Notes: generated by a model from the sequence alone, not told the origin. A stretch of DNA of 64,000 bases from Streptomyces sp. Act143 (GCF_003143935.1 NZ_QFRX01000001.1:8089230-8153229); one strand, 5' to 3'; shown: positions 10,769-20,104, numbered from the stretch's first letter. A program made the numbers and translations.

Positions 10769-11875
10769 ATGATCGAAACGCCGTCCCTCGTGGACCAGTA
10801 CTGCCACGGCGTACTGAGAACCGAGCTGGGCCTCGGCACCTTCGAGGCCCAGTTGGCGCGCACCGAGGGGCCGCCCGCCCCCGGTACGACCCTCTTCGAC
10901 ACCCAGACCGGCTTCGCCGTGCGCCGCTGGTGCCCCCCGCTGCTCGGTCTGGAACCGCACTGCCCGCCCGCCCGCTACCTCGCCCGGCGCCGTGAACTCG
11001 GCGTGCTGGAAGCGGGCCGCAGGCTGCTGCGCGGCAGCGGCATCACGACGTACCTCGTCGACGCGGGCCTGCCCGGCGATCTGACCGGCCCCGACGAGAT
11101 GGCGACGGCGTCGGACGCCGACGCCCGCGAGATCGTGCGGCTGGAGCTCCTCGCCGAACAGGTCGCCGACACCTCCGGCACCGTCGAGTCCTTCCTCGCC
11201 AACCTCGCCGAGTCGGTGCACGGCGCGGCGAGCGGCGCGGTCGCCTTCACCTCGGTGGCGGGCGTACGGCACGGACTCGCCCTCGCCCCCGAGCCGCCGG
11301 GGCCGGGCGAGGTGCGGGGCGCGGCGGGGCGGTGGCTGGCGGACCGCCGGGTGGGCGGCGAGCTGTCCGATCCGGTGCTGTTACGGCACCTGCTGTGGAT
11401 CGCCGTCGCGTCGGGGCTGCCGCTCCAGCTGCACGCCGGGCTCGGCGAGCCGGGCCAGCGGATCGACCGCACCGACCCGGTCCTGCTCACCGACTTCGTC
11501 CGGGCCACGGCCGGCCTCGGCACCGACCTGGTCCTGCTGCACGGCTACCCGTACCACCGGCACGCCGCCCACCTCGCGGGCGTCTTCCCGCACGTCTACG
11601 CCGACTCCGGTGCGGCACTCGTACGGACCGGGGCCCGGGCGGCGACCGTCCTCGCGGAGATCCTCGAACTCGCCCCCTTCGGCAAGATCCTCTTCTCCAG
11701 CGGCGCACAGGGGCTGCCGGAACTGCACGTGGTGGGCGCCCGGTTGTTCCGCGAGGCCCTGGGGCGGGTGCTCGGCACCTGGGTCGCCGAGGGGGCCTGG
11801 TCGCTGGCGGACGCGCAGCGGGTGGCGGGGCTGATCGCGGCGGGCAACGCGCGACGGGTGTACGGGCTGGAGTGA
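10769..11875 (+). CDS. Amidohydrolase-family protein with a TTA codon
   Basis: A 368-residue protein resembling the metal-dependent amidohydrolase (TIM-barrel) family. LPLQLHAGLGEPGQRIDRTDPVLL near residues 215-238 supplies a probable metal-binding His, TDLVLLHGYPYHRHAAHLAG near 255 supplies further His ligands, and FGKILFSSGAQGLPE near 310 holds the usual C-terminal acidic/Ser region. The N-terminal half has the YCHGVL motif in place of the classical HxH. The ATG at 10769 follows GGGAG; a GTG at 10736 in the same frame is less likely. Codon 205 is TTA (11381-11383), so full translation probably needs the bldA tRNA. The substrate is unknown. Confidence 0.75.
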   Translation: MIETPSLVDQYCHGVLRTELGLGTFEAQLARTEGPPAPGTTLFDTQTGFAVRRWCPPLLGLEPHCPPARYLARRRELGVLEAGRRLLRGSGITTYLVDAGLPGDLTGPDEMATASDADAREIVRLELLAEQVADTSGTVESFLANLAESVHGAASGAVAFTSVAGVRHGLALAPEPPGPGEVRGAAGRWLADRRVGGELSDPVLLRHLLWIAVASGLPLQLHAGLGEPGQRIDRTDPVLLTDFVRATAGLGTDLVLLHGYPYHRHAAHLAGVFPHVYADSGAALVRTGARAATVLAEILELAPFGKILFSSGAQGLPELHVVGARLFREALGRVLGTWVAEGAWSLADAQRVAGLIAAGNARRVYGLE

Positions 11876-11921
11876 GGCGCACGGGGTGTACGAGCCCGGA
11901 GGGTCTGCACAGGATGGGGGC

Positions 11922-12662
11922 ATGCAGACCGACGCGTTACTCGACCGCTTCCTGTCCGGCCTCGCCGCGCTGCGGCCGCTCGCCGTCTGGGCGCACGGGT
12001 CGCTCGCCGGCGGCGACTACCAGGAGGGCCGCAGCGATCTGGACCTGATCGCCGTGCTGGACCGCCCGATCGGCGCGCGCACGCTCTGGCGGCTGGCGAC
12101 ACTGCACGCCCGGCTGCGGAACGAGCCGCTCGCCGGGCTGCTGCACTGCACCTACCTGCACCCCGAGGCCGTCGAGGACTCCCGGCGCTCCCATCCGACC
12201 TGGGCGCACGCGCAATTGTTCAAGCGCCCGGTCACCCCGGTGACCCGGCGGGAACTGCACACCTTCGGGCGGGTGCTGCACGGGGAGGCGCCCGCGGAGC
12301 TGTTGCCGCCGGTGCCGGACATCGCGCTGGACGCGTTCGTCGTACGCGATCAGCGCGACTTCTGGCGGCCGAAGCTCGCGAAGCCGGAGCGGTGGCGCGA
12401 GGCGCCCTGGGTCGACGTGGGGCTGACGACCTTCGCCCGCGCGACCGCCACCCTGCGCGAGGGACGGCTCATCACCAAGCGGGAGGCGCTGGAGCTGCTG
12501 CCGGAGCTCGGCGCGCCCGCCGAGGTCGTCGAGGACATCCGCCGGCGGCGGTACGACAGGACGCCGACGCCGGCCACCGAGGAGTGGGCGGCGCGCAGGG
12601 GCGAGCTGACCCGGAACTACCTGGGACCGGCGATCGACGAGCTCGTGGCGGCGTACGGCTGA
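11922..12662 (+). CDS. Nucleotidyltransferase-domain protein with a TTA codon
   Basis: A 246-residue protein with a polymerase-beta-type nucleotidyltransferase core: AVWAHGSLAGGDYQEGRSDLDLIAVLD at residues 21-47 gives the GS and DLD catalytic signature. The rest is helical, as in aminoglycoside nucleotidyltransferase-like proteins, but the target is unknown. Codon 6 is TTA (11937-11939), an early position that would make expression strongly dependent on bldA. It follows the TTA-bearing amidohydrolase by 46 bases. Its 3' end overlaps the end of ctaA, on the other strand, by 46 bases. Confidence 0.8.
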   Translation: MQTDALLDRFLSGLAALRPLAVWAHGSLAGGDYQEGRSDLDLIAVLDRPIGARTLWRLATLHARLRNEPLAGLLHCTYLHPEAVEDSRRSHPTWAHAQLFKRPVTPVTRRELHTFGRVLHGEAPAELLPPVPDIALDAFVVRDQRDFWRPKLAKPERWREAPWVDVGLTTFARATATLREGRLITKREALELLPELGAPAEVVEDIRRRRYDRTPTPATEEWAARRGELTRNYLGPAIDELVAAYG

Positions 12663-13636
12663 TCCGGCAGCCGGACCTCGACCTCGGGCCGCTCGCGCAG
12701 CGCCAGCAGCACCCGCAGCACCGCGATCCACACCAGGCACGAGCCGAACATGTGCACGCCGACGAGGATCTCGGGAAGGTCGGTGAAGTACTGGACGTAC
12801 CCGATGACGCCCTGCGCGAGCAGGATCAGGAAGAGGTCGCGGGTGCGGTCCAGGGGGCCCTTGGGCGCGTCGACGGCCTTGAGGACGAACCACAGGGCGA
12901 ACGTCAGCGTCACCACGATCCACGCCAGCACGGCGTGCAGCTTGCTGACCGTCTCCCAGTTCAGCGGCATCCGCTCGACCTCGCTGGAGTCGCCCGCGTG
13001 CGGGCCCGAGCCGGTCACCACCGTGCCCACCGCGATCAGCAGGACGGACGCGGCGACCAGGAACCACACCAGCTGCTGCACCGACTTGCCGACCAGCGGA
13101 CGCGGCGTGCCGTCCCCCTCCCGGGTGCGCTGCCACATCACGGTGGCGACCGCGATCAGGGCGGAGGAGAGCAGGAAGTGCGCGGCGACCGTGTACGGGT
13201 TCAGACCGACGAGGACGACGATGCCGCCGAGCACGGCGTTGCCCATCACGACCCAGAACTGCGCCCAGCCCAGCCGGGTGAGGCTGCGGCGGTACGGCTT
13301 CTCGGAGCGCGCGGCGATGATGGCCCAGCCGACGGCGGCGCACAGGACGTACGTCAGCATGCGGTTGCCGAACTCGATGTAGCCGTGGACGCCCATCGCG
13401 GCGGTGTTGTGGATCGAGTCCTCGGTGCACTTGGGCCAGGTCGGGCAGCCGAGGCCCGATCCGGTGAGCCGCACCGCCCCGCCGGTGACCACGATGACCA
13501 CCGACATGACGAGCGCGGCGAGAGCCGCCCGCTGCACCGTCCGGGGTTCCGGGGTCCAGCGCGCGGCGATGAAGGCGAGCGGGTTGCGCACGGCGGCTGC
13601 GGCGTCGGCGCGGGTCATCTTTGGCACGGGGTCCAT
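12617..13636 (-). CDS. ctaA: Heme A synthase (COX15/CtaA)
   Basis: Polytopic membrane oxygenase that oxidises the C8 methyl of heme O to give heme A. It has eight hydrophobic helices and conserved His ligands in MGVHGYIEFGNRMLTY, TVAAHFLLSSAL, KLHAVLAWIVV and ILVGVHMFGS. The cysteine-containing loop GGAVRLTGSGLGCPTWPKCTE is present. The start is uncertain between ATG 13636, GTG 13627 and ATG 13618; none has a strong ribosome site, and I chose the first ATG. Its substrate is made by CtaB nearby. The C terminus overlaps the convergent nucleotidyltransferase. Confidence 0.93.
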   Translation of the reverse strand: MDPVPKMTRADAAAAVRNPLAFIAARWTPEPRTVQRAALAALVMSVVIVVTGGAVRLTGSGLGCPTWPKCTEDSIHNTAAMGVHGYIEFGNRMLTYVLCAAVGWAIIAARSEKPYRRSLTRLGWAQFWVVMGNAVLGGIVVLVGLNPYTVAAHFLLSSALIAVATVMWQRTREGDGTPRPLVGKSVQQLVWFLVAASVLLIAVGTVVTGSGPHAGDSSEVERMPLNWETVSKLHAVLAWIVVTLTFALWFVLKAVDAPKGPLDRTRDLFLILLAQGVIGYVQYFTDLPEILVGVHMFGSCLVWIAVLRVLLALRERPEVEVRLPDQPYAATSSSIAGPR

Positions 13637-13684
13637 CGTAGGGGGCTGCTTGTGCACGCTTTCACGAGGGGGTTGCCCGAGGGG

Positions 13685-14455
13685 CTATTCCCACCGGAAG
13701 AACCGCCCGGCCGCGGCGAGTCCGACGACTGCCCACACCGCCAGGATTCCCAGGTCGCCCCACGGCATGGCGGCCCCGTGCTGGAGCACGTCCCGCAGAC
13801 CGTCCGAGAGGGCCGAGATGGGCAGCAGGCCGAGGACGTCCTGCGCGCCGGCGGGGAACTTGTCCATCGGGACGATGACTCCGCCGCCGACCAGGAGGAG
13901 CAGGAAGACGAGGTTGGCGGCGGCCAGGGTGGCCTCGGCCTTCAGCGTCCCCGCCATCAGCAGGCCGAGGCCCGAGAAGGCGGCCGTCCCCAGGATCAGC
14001 AGCAGCACGACGGCCGCCGGGTTCCCCTGCGGGTCCCAGCCCAGCGCGAAGGCGATCACCGTCAGCAGCACGATCTGGAGGATCTCCGTCACCAGCACCG
14101 ACGCCGTCTTCGCCGTCATCAGGCCCCAGCGGGGGAGCGGGGAGGCGGCCAGCCGCTTCAGCACGCCGTAGCGGCGCTCGAAACCCGTCGCGATCGCCTG
14201 ACCGGTGAAGGCCGTGGACATGACCGCGAGCGCGAGGATGCCGGGGGTGAGGAAGTCCACCGCCTCGCCCGCGCCCGTGTCGACGATGTCGACGGAGCTG
14301 AACAGGACGAGGAGCAGGGTCGGGATCACGACCGTCAGCAGGAGCTGCTCGCCGTTGCGGAGCAGCATCTTCGTCTCGAGTGCCGCCTGAGCCGCGATCA
14401 TGCGGCCGAGCGGGGCCGCGCCCGGCTTCGGGGTGTACGTACCGGTCGCGGTCAC
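13685..14455 (-). CDS. ABC-2 type transporter permease
   Basis: A 256-residue membrane protein with six predicted helices and the ABC2_membrane layout (QAALETKMLLRNGEQLLLTVVIPTLLLVLF at the N terminus, then a long loop with ATGFERRYGVLKRLAASPLPR). It is the membrane half of an exporter, with its ATPase encoded just upstream (ATGA overlap at 14452-14455). It lies close to ctaA, as in other Streptomyces by memory, which suggests but does not prove a role in the cell-envelope or heme context. The substrate is unknown. Confidence 0.9.
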   Translation of the reverse strand: MTATGTYTPKPGAAPLGRMIAAQAALETKMLLRNGEQLLLTVVIPTLLLVLFSSVDIVDTGAGEAVDFLTPGILALAVMSTAFTGQAIATGFERRYGVLKRLAASPLPRWGLMTAKTASVLVTEILQIVLLTVIAFALGWDPQGNPAAVVLLLILGTAAFSGLGLLMAGTLKAEATLAAANLVFLLLLVGGGVIVPMDKFPAGAQDVLGLLPISALSDGLRDVLQHGAAMPWGDLGILAVWAVVGLAAAGRFFRWE

Positions 14456-15375
14456 GAGCGCAGCTCCTTGCCGGTCAGCTCAAGAAATACGTCTTCCAGC
14501 GTGTGCCGCTCGACCGAGATCTTCTCCGGCATCACGCCGTGCTGGGCGCACCAGGAGGTGACGGTGGCGAGCAGCTGCGGGTCCACCTTGCCGCCCACCC
14601 GGTAGGAGCCCGGTGTCAGCTCCGCCGCCGTGCAGTCCGCCGGGAGCGCCTTCAGCAGGGAGCCGACGTCCAGGCCAGGGCGGCCCGAGAAGCGGAGGGT
14701 GTTCTCGGCGCCGCCCTTGCACAGCTCCTCCGGGGAGCCCTGGGCGATGACCCGGCCGGCGTCGATGATCGCGACGTCGTCGGCGAGCTGCTCGGCCTCG
14801 TCCATGTGGTGCGTGGTGAGGATGACCGAGACGCCGTCGGCGCGCAGCTCGCGGACCAGGTCCCAGGTGGCGTGCCGGGCCTGGGGGTCGAGGCCGGCGG
14901 TCGGCTCGTCCAGGAAGACCAGCTCCGGGCGGCCCACCACCGCCATCGCCAGCGCGAGGCGCTGCTGCTGGCCGCCGGACAGCCGCCGGTACGTCGTCCG
15001 GCCGCAACTGCCCAGCCCCAGACGCTCGATGAGGGCGTCGACGTCCAGGGGGTGGGCGTGCAGCTTGGCGACATGGCGCAGCATCTCGTCCGCGCGGGCG
15101 CCCGAATAGACGCCGCCGGACTGGAGCATGACGCCGATCCGGGTGTGCAGCTCGCGGGACTGCCGGACCGGGTCGAGGCCCAGGACGCGTACCGTGCCGG
15201 AGTCCGGTTTCCGGTAGCCCTCGCAGGTCTCGACCGTGGTCGTCTTGCCCGCCCCGTTGGGACCGAGCACGGCGGTGACACCCGCCCTGGCCACCAGGTC
15301 GAGGCCGTCCACCGCGGTCTTCGTGCCGTACCGCTTCACCAGGGCCTGGACCTGGACCACGGGCTCACTTCGCAT
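14452..15375 (-). CDS. ABC transporter ATP-binding protein (DrrA-like)
   Basis: A 307-residue ATPase with Walker A GPNGAGKTTT near residue 39, signature LSGGQQQRLALAMAVV near 133, Walker B LVFLDEPTAGLD near 152 and the H-loop TTHHMDEAE near 185. A C-terminal extension of about 70 residues resembles the DrrA class. It energises the ABC-2 permease encoded immediately downstream with overlapping start and stop. The exported substrate is unknown. Confidence 0.93.
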   Translation of the reverse strand: MRSEPVVQVQALVKRYGTKTAVDGLDLVARAGVTAVLGPNGAGKTTTVETCEGYRKPDSGTVRVLGLDPVRQSRELHTRIGVMLQSGGVYSGARADEMLRHVAKLHAHPLDVDALIERLGLGSCGRTTYRRLSGGQQQRLALAMAVVGRPELVFLDEPTAGLDPQARHATWDLVRELRADGVSVILTTHHMDEAEQLADDVAIIDAGRVIAQGSPEELCKGGAENTLRFSGRPGLDVGSLLKALPADCTAAELTPGSYRVGGKVDPQLLATVTSWCAQHGVMPEKISVERHTLEDVFLELTGKELRS

Positions 15376-15420
15376 GGCTCAAGAGTCTAGGTACGGCGGG
15401 GACGGCTCCGGTCGCCGGGT

Positions 15421-16218
15421 TCAGATCTCCTCCTCGCGGGACCGGTGCACCGCCAGCCAGCGCTGCGCGTACGCCACCGCGTCCACCACCGGGAACAGCC
15501 GTGCGTCGGCCGCGCCCACCGTGCCCCGGACGACGGGGCGGTCCCGTTCGAAGTCGTGCCCCAGCTCGTCGAAGCGGTCGGAGGTGATCGACACCTCGGT
15601 CACCGTCTCCCAGCCGACCGGGCCCGGGCGGCCGACCTTCACCAGGGGCGACGGAATGCGGTACTCGGCGAGGTGGAAGCTGGTGCAGGCGTCGTAACCG
15701 GCGCCCAGGAGCAGCACGCGCGCGTGGAGCTCCTCCAGGCGGGCCAGGGGGCTGCGCTCGCCGAGCCGGCAGTCGGTGGCGTGGCCGTCGATCACCTCAC
15801 GCGCGCGGGCGCCGATCGCCGCGAAGGACGTCTGGGGGTGCGCGCTGCGCAGGGCGCCGGGCCAGGTGCGGACGGTCTCAGGGATCACACCGACCCCGCG
15901 GGTGGGGGTGATCGAGGGGTCGTAGGCGGGCATGGCGGCCCGGATCGGCTCCCACCACTCCTCGGGCACCGGCGGGTTCTCCCAGAGGGCCGGGTCGGAG
16001 AGGTCGCCGGTCTGGGTGGGGACCACCAGGGTGCCGCGCGGGCCGAGGGCGTCGAGAAGTCCCTGGACGACGGCCACCGGCCCGCCGCAGACCCAGCCGA
16101 GCGCCTTCAGGGAGGAGTGCACGAGGAGGATCTCGCCGTCCCGGACACCCAGCTCGCGCAGGTGCGCGGCGATGGTGCCGCGGGTGACAAGAGGGCCGGT
16201 CGGAGGGGGTGTGGGCAT
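15421..16218 (-). CDS. AAC(3)-family acetyltransferase
   Basis: A 265-residue member of the aminoglycoside N3-acetyltransferase family, which transfers acetyl from acetyl-CoA. [46 protein letters not shown] over residues 30-75 is the family signature, followed by the [26 protein letters not shown] block and the [18 protein letters not shown] block. ATG 16218 ([14 protein letters not shown]) is preferred over an upstream in-frame ATG lacking support. Chromosomal copies are common in Streptomyces and need not confer resistance. It is divergent from the suf operon. Confidence 0.88.
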   Translation of the reverse strand: MPTPPPTGPLVTRGTIAAHLRELGVRDGEILLVHSSLKALGWVCGGPVAVVQGLLDALGPRGTLVVPTQTGDLSDPALWENPPVPEEWWEPIRAAMPAYDPSITPTRGVGVIPETVRTWPGALRSAHPQTSFAAIGARAREVIDGHATDCRLGERSPLARLEELHARVLLLGAGYDACTSFHLAEYRIPSPLVKVGRPGPVGWETVTEVSITSDRFDELGHDFERDRPVVRGTVGAADARLFPVVDAVAYAQRWLAVHRSREEEI

Positions 16219-16260
16219 GGTTGTGGAGTGTCCCCGAAGGGGGTCGGCGATGCCACCGAA

Positions 16261-16272
16261 TTGATCGATCAA
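16261..16272. promoter_or_regulatory. 12-bp perfect palindrome upstream of suf
   Basis: TTGATCGATCAA is a perfect palindrome in the AAC(3)/sufR intergenic region, 17 bases before the iron box. Regulator unknown; it could be fortuitous. Confidence 0.35.
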
Positions 16273-16288
16273 AGATCGTTCTCGCAGG

Positions 16289-16307
16289 TCAGGTTAGCTT
16301 TACCTAA
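16289..16307. promoter_or_regulatory. Iron box (DtxR/DmdR1-type operator)
   Basis: TCAGGTTAGCTTTACCTAA matches 15 of 19 positions of the actinobacterial iron-box consensus TTAGGTTAGGCTAACCTAA, including both AGGTTA / ACCTAA-type arms. It lies 73 bases before the sufR start, in a place to give iron-dependent control of the suf operon. The regulator gene is not in this window. Confidence 0.7.
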
Positions 16308-16366
16308 GTGATGCACCGCACCGTTGATCGGTCCGGACGTGGGTTGCCCGGCTCTGGAGAATTACG

Positions 16367-16380
16367 CAACAATGGCGTTG
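16367..16380. promoter_or_regulatory. SufR-type operator CAAC-N6-GTTG
   Basis: CAAC-AATGGC-GTTG is the inverted-repeat core I remember for cyanobacterial SufR operators. Its last G is the first base of the sufR GTG start codon, so binding would block transcription or initiation of the gene itself (autoregulation). Confidence 0.65.
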
Positions 16381-17123
16381 TGAAAAACGTCGGCGAGGCT
16401 CGGGAGACCCCCACGGGGACCCCGCAGGAGGAGCTCGCGACCGGGGAGCGCTCGACGCGCAACCGGGTCGCGCGATCCATCCTGGACCACGGGCCGTCGA
16501 CCGTCGCCGAGCTGGCCGGCCGGCTGGGCCTGACCCAGGCCGCCGTGCGCAGGCATCTCGACGCGCTGGTCGCCGACGACGTCGTGGAGGCGCGCGAGCA
16601 GCGGGTCTACGGAGCGCGGACGCGCGGTCGCCCCGCCAAGGTCTTCGCGCTCACCGACTGCGGCCGCGACGCCTTCGACCAGTCGTACGACAAACTCGCC
16701 GCGGACGCCCTGCGCTTCATCCAGGAGCGGTTCGGCGGGGACGAGGCCGTCGCCGCCTTCGCGCGCGCGAGGGTCGCCGAGCAGGCCGGCGCCTACCGCG
16801 AGGCCATCGAGGCCGCCGCCCCCGAGGAGCGCACCGAAGCCCTGGCCAAGGCCTTGAGCGCGGACGGGTACGCTGCTACGGCGCGCAGCGCACCGGTCGG
16901 CGAGCAGCTGTGCCAGCACCACTGCCCCGTCGCCCACGTCGCGGAAAAGTTCCCGCAGCTCTGCGAGGCGGAGACCGAGATCTTCTCCCAGCTGCTCGGA
17001 ACGCACGTCCAGCGACTGGCGACCATCGCGCACGGTGACGGCGTCTGCACGACGTTCATCCCCAAGATTTCCCACACCACACACAACGCATCTGCAAGCA
17101 CGGCCGGGAGGAACCCCGCATGA
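16380..17123 (+). CDS. sufR: SufR-type iron-sulfur transcriptional repressor
   Basis: A 247-residue winged-helix regulator. The HTH spans roughly residues 25-80 ([39 protein letters not shown]). The C-terminal half carries [21 protein letters not shown], a cysteine cluster of the type that holds a 4Fe-4S centre in SufR. The GTG start (VKNVGEARE) is chosen because upstream codons are weak and the operator sits there. It is the first gene of the suf operon and its stop overlaps the sufB ATG. By family knowledge, the cluster-bound form represses suf and loss of the cluster relieves repression. Confidence 0.9.
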   Translation: MKNVGEARETPTGTPQEELATGERSTRNRVARSILDHGPSTVAELAGRLGLTQAAVRRHLDALVADDVVEAREQRVYGARTRGRPAKVFALTDCGRDAFDQSYDKLAADALRFIQERFGGDEAVAAFARARVAEQAGAYREAIEAAAPEERTEALAKALSADGYAATARSAPVGEQLCQHHCPVAHVAEKFPQLCEAETEIFSQLLGTHVQRLATIAHGDGVCTTFIPKISHTTHNASASTAGRNPA

Positions 17124-18544
17124 CTCTCCCCATCGAGGAGACTGCCCACCCCGAGCTCGAGGGCCTGGGTAAGTACGAATACGGCTGGGCGGACTCCGAC
17201 GAGGCCGGTGCCTCTGCCAAGCGCGGCATCAACGAGGACGTCGTCCGCGACATCTCGGCGAAGAAGAACGAGCCGGAGTGGATGACCAAGCTCCGCCTCA
17301 AGGGCCTGCGCCTGTTCGACAAGAAGCCCATGCCGACCTGGGGCTCGGACCTCTCGGGCATCGACTTCGACAACATCAAGTACTTCGTGCGCTCCACGGA
17401 GAAGCAGGCGGAGTCCTGGGAGGACCTGCCCGAGGACATCAAGAACACCTACGACAAGCTCGGCATCCCGGAGGCGGAGAAGCAGCGCCTCGTCGCCGGT
17501 GTCGCGGCCCAGTACGAGTCCGAGGTCGTCTACCACCAGATCCGCGAGGACCTGGAGGAGCAGGGCGTCATCTTCCTCGACACCGACACCGCCCTCAAGG
17601 AGCACCCGGAGCTCTTCAAGGAGTACTTCGGCACCGTCATCCCGGTCGGCGACAACAAGTTCGCGTCGCTGAACACCGCGGTGTGGTCCGGCGGCTCCTT
17701 CATCTACGTCCCGCCGGGCGTCCACGTGGAGATCCCGCTCCAGGCCTACTTCCGCATCAACACGGAGAACATGGGCCAGTTCGAGCGGACCCTGATCATC
17801 GTCGACGAGGGTGCCTACGTGCACTACGTCGAGGGCTGCACCGCCCCGATCTACAAGTCGGACTCGCTGCACTCCGCGGTCGTCGAGATCATCGTCAAGA
17901 AGAACGCCCGCTGCCGCTACACGACCATCCAGAACTGGTCGAACAACGTCTACAACCTGGTCACCAAGCGCGCCGTGGCGTACGAGGGCGCGACCATGGA
18001 GTGGATCGACGGCAACATCGGCTCCAAGGTGACGATGAAGTACCCGGCCGTCTACCTGATGGGCGAGCACGCCAAGGGCGAGACCCTGTCCATCGCCTTC
18101 GCGGGCGAGGGCCAGCACCAGGACGCCGGCTCCAAGATGGTCCACATGGCGCCGAACACCTCCTCCAACATCGTCTCCAAGTCGGTGGCGCGCGGTGGCG
18201 GTCGTACGTCCTACCGCGGTCTCGTCGAGATCGGTGAGGGCGCCGCCGGCTCCAAGTCCAACGTGCTGTGCGACGCGCTGCTCGTCGACACCATCTCCCG
18301 CTCCGACACGTACCCCTATGTGGACGTCCGCGAGGACGACGTGTCCATGGGCCACGAGGCGACCGTCTCCAAGGTCTCCGAGGACCAGCTCTTCTACCTG
18401 ATGAGCCGTGGTCTGAGCGAGTTCGAGGCGATGGCCATGATCGTGCGCGGCTTCGTCGAGCCCATCGCCAAGGAGCTGCCCATGGAGTACGCGCTGGAAC
18501 TCAACCGGCTGATCGAGCTCCAGATGGAAGGCGCGGTCGGCTAA
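17120..18544 (+). CDS. sufB: Fe-S cluster assembly scaffold SufB
   Basis: Component of the SufBCD scaffold that builds Fe-S clusters. The 474-residue protein has the beta-helix core with [21 protein letters not shown] near residue 190 and [13 protein letters not shown], the SufB cysteine region, near residue 380. It ends in [29 protein letters not shown]. The ATG overlaps the sufR stop (ATGA). Length and motifs are normal for SufB. Confidence 0.97.
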   Translation: MTLPIEETAHPELEGLGKYEYGWADSDEAGASAKRGINEDVVRDISAKKNEPEWMTKLRLKGLRLFDKKPMPTWGSDLSGIDFDNIKYFVRSTEKQAESWEDLPEDIKNTYDKLGIPEAEKQRLVAGVAAQYESEVVYHQIREDLEEQGVIFLDTDTALKEHPELFKEYFGTVIPVGDNKFASLNTAVWSGGSFIYVPPGVHVEIPLQAYFRINTENMGQFERTLIIVDEGAYVHYVEGCTAPIYKSDSLHSAVVEIIVKKNARCRYTTIQNWSNNVYNLVTKRAVAYEGATMEWIDGNIGSKVTMKYPAVYLMGEHAKGETLSIAFAGEGQHQDAGSKMVHMAPNTSSNIVSKSVARGGGRTSYRGLVEIGEGAAGSKSNVLCDALLVDTISRSDTYPYVDVREDDVSMGHEATVSKVSEDQLFYLMSRGLSEFEAMAMIVRGFVEPIAKELPMEYALELNRLIELQMEGAVG

Positions 18545-18598
18545 GCGACCCCCGTCTCCGTCAAGTCACTTACGCAGGAAGAGAGCAGACCGACAGCC

Positions 18599-19780
18599 AT
18601 GGCTGAGGCTCACAACATCCCGGTGGGTTCCACCACCGCCGGCTCGATCGCGGTGGCCGCCGAGTCGACCGTCGCCACGCGCATGAGCGCGCCCCCGTCC
18701 TTCGACGTGGCGGATTTCCCGGTCCCGCACGGCCGCGAGGAGGAGTGGCGGTTCACCCCGCTGGAGCGCCTGCGCGGGCTCCACGACGGCACCGCCGTCG
18801 CCACCGGCGACGGCGTGAAGGTCGACGTGCAGGCCCCCGAGGGCGTCACCGTCGAGACCGTCGGCCGCGACGACGCGCGCCTCGGCAAGGCGGGCACCCC
18901 GGTGGACCGCATCGCCGCGCAGGCGTACTCGGCGTTCGAGAAGGCCGGTGTCATCACCGTCCCCAAGGAGACGGTCCTCACCGAGCCGATCCGGATCGCC
19001 GTGCACGGCGAGGGCGGCACCGCCTTCGCCCACCAGGTGATCGAGCTGGGCGCCTTCGCCGAGGCCGTCGTCGTCATCGACCACACCGGTGACGCCGTCC
19101 TCGCCGCCAACGTCGACTACGTCCTGGGCGACGGCGCCAAGCTGACCGTCGTCTCCGTCCAGGACTGGGACGACAAGGCCGTGCACGTGGCGCAGCACAA
19201 CGCCCTCGTCGGCCGGGACGCCTCCTTCAAGTCCGTGGTCGTCACCTTCGGCGGTGACGTCGTACGGCTGCACCCGCGGGTCGCCTACGCCGGCACCGGC
19301 GGTGAGGCCGAGCTGCTGGGCCTGTACTTCACCGACTCCGGTCAGCACCAGGAGCACCGCCTCCTGGTCGACCACAACACCCCGCACTGCAAGTCCAACG
19401 TCGTCTACAAGGGCGCGCTCCAGGGCGACGACGCGCACGCGGTGTGGATCGGTGACGTGCTGATCGAGGCCGCGGCCGAGGGCACCGACACCTACGAGAT
19501 GAACCGCAACCTGGTCCTCACGGACGGCGCCCGCGTCGACTCGGTGCCCAACCTGGAGATCGAGACCGGCGAGATCGTCGGCGCCGGCCACGCCTCCGCG
19601 ACCGGCCGCTTCGACGACGAGCAGCTCTTCTACCTGATGGCCCGCGGCATCCCCGCCGACGAGGCCCGTCGCCTGGTGGTCCGCGGCTTCTTCGCCGAGC
19701 TGGTCCAGCAGATCGGCGTCGAGGACATCGAGACGCGGCTGCTGGAGAAGATCGAGGCCGAGCTGGAGGCCACCGTCTGA
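18599..19780 (+). CDS. sufD: Fe-S cluster assembly protein SufD
   Basis: Partner of SufB and SufC in the scaffold complex. The 393-residue protein has HGREEEWRFTPLERLRGL near residue 42, HRLLVDHNTPHCKSNVVYKGAL near 255, and the family C terminus FDDEQLFYLMARGIPADEARRLVVRGFFAELVQQI. A GGAAGAG Shine-Dalgarno lies before the ATG. The stop overlaps the ATG of the Rieske gene (TGATG). Confidence 0.96.
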   Translation: MAEAHNIPVGSTTAGSIAVAAESTVATRMSAPPSFDVADFPVPHGREEEWRFTPLERLRGLHDGTAVATGDGVKVDVQAPEGVTVETVGRDDARLGKAGTPVDRIAAQAYSAFEKAGVITVPKETVLTEPIRIAVHGEGGTAFAHQVIELGAFAEAVVVIDHTGDAVLAANVDYVLGDGAKLTVVSVQDWDDKAVHVAQHNALVGRDASFKSVVVTFGGDVVRLHPRVAYAGTGGEAELLGLYFTDSGQHQEHRLLVDHNTPHCKSNVVYKGALQGDDAHAVWIGDVLIEAAAEGTDTYEMNRNLVLTDGARVDSVPNLEIETGEIVGAGHASATGRFDDEQLFYLMARGIPADEARRLVVRGFFAELVQQIGVEDIETRLLEKIEAELEATV

Positions 19781-20097
19781 TGGCCTACGTACGCGCCTGT
19801 GGGCTGAGCGAGCTGGAGGAGGACACCCCGAAGCGGGTGGAACTCGACGGCACGCCGGTCTCGGTCGTCAAGACCGAGGGCGAGGTGTTCGCCATCCACG
19901 ACATCTGCTCCCACGCGAACGTCTCGCTCTCCGAGGGCGAGGTGGAGGACTGCCAGATCGAGTGCTGGCTGCACGGCTCCAGCTTCGACCTCCGCACCGG
20001 CAAGCCGTCCGGCCTTCCCGCGACGCGCCCCGTCCCCGTATACCCCGTAAAGATCGAAGGGGACGACGTGCTCGTCTCCCTCACCCAGGAGTCCTGA
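19780..20097 (+). CDS. Rieske-type ferredoxin in the suf operon
   Basis: A 105-residue Rieske [2Fe-2S] protein with ligands C43-S-H45 and C62-W-L-H65 (C-x-H ... C-x2-H) in IHDICSHANVSL and ECWLHGSSFD. No signal peptide, so it is a cytosolic electron-transfer protein. It is translationally coupled to sufD and sits 7 bases before sufC. In actinobacterial suf operons such a protein is usual; it probably supplies electrons or is a cluster client. Confidence 0.93.
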   Translation: MAYVRACGLSELEEDTPKRVELDGTPVSVVKTEGEVFAIHDICSHANVSLSEGEVEDCQIECWLHGSSFDLRTGKPSGLPATRPVPVYPVKIEGDDVLVSLTQES

Positions 20098-20104
20098 GGC
20101 ACCC

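Noticed and set aside
15421-16218. Acquired aminoglycoside resistance gene
   Set aside because: The AAC(3)-type gene shows normal base composition and no mobile element; it looks like a native chromosomal family member whose substrate is unknown.
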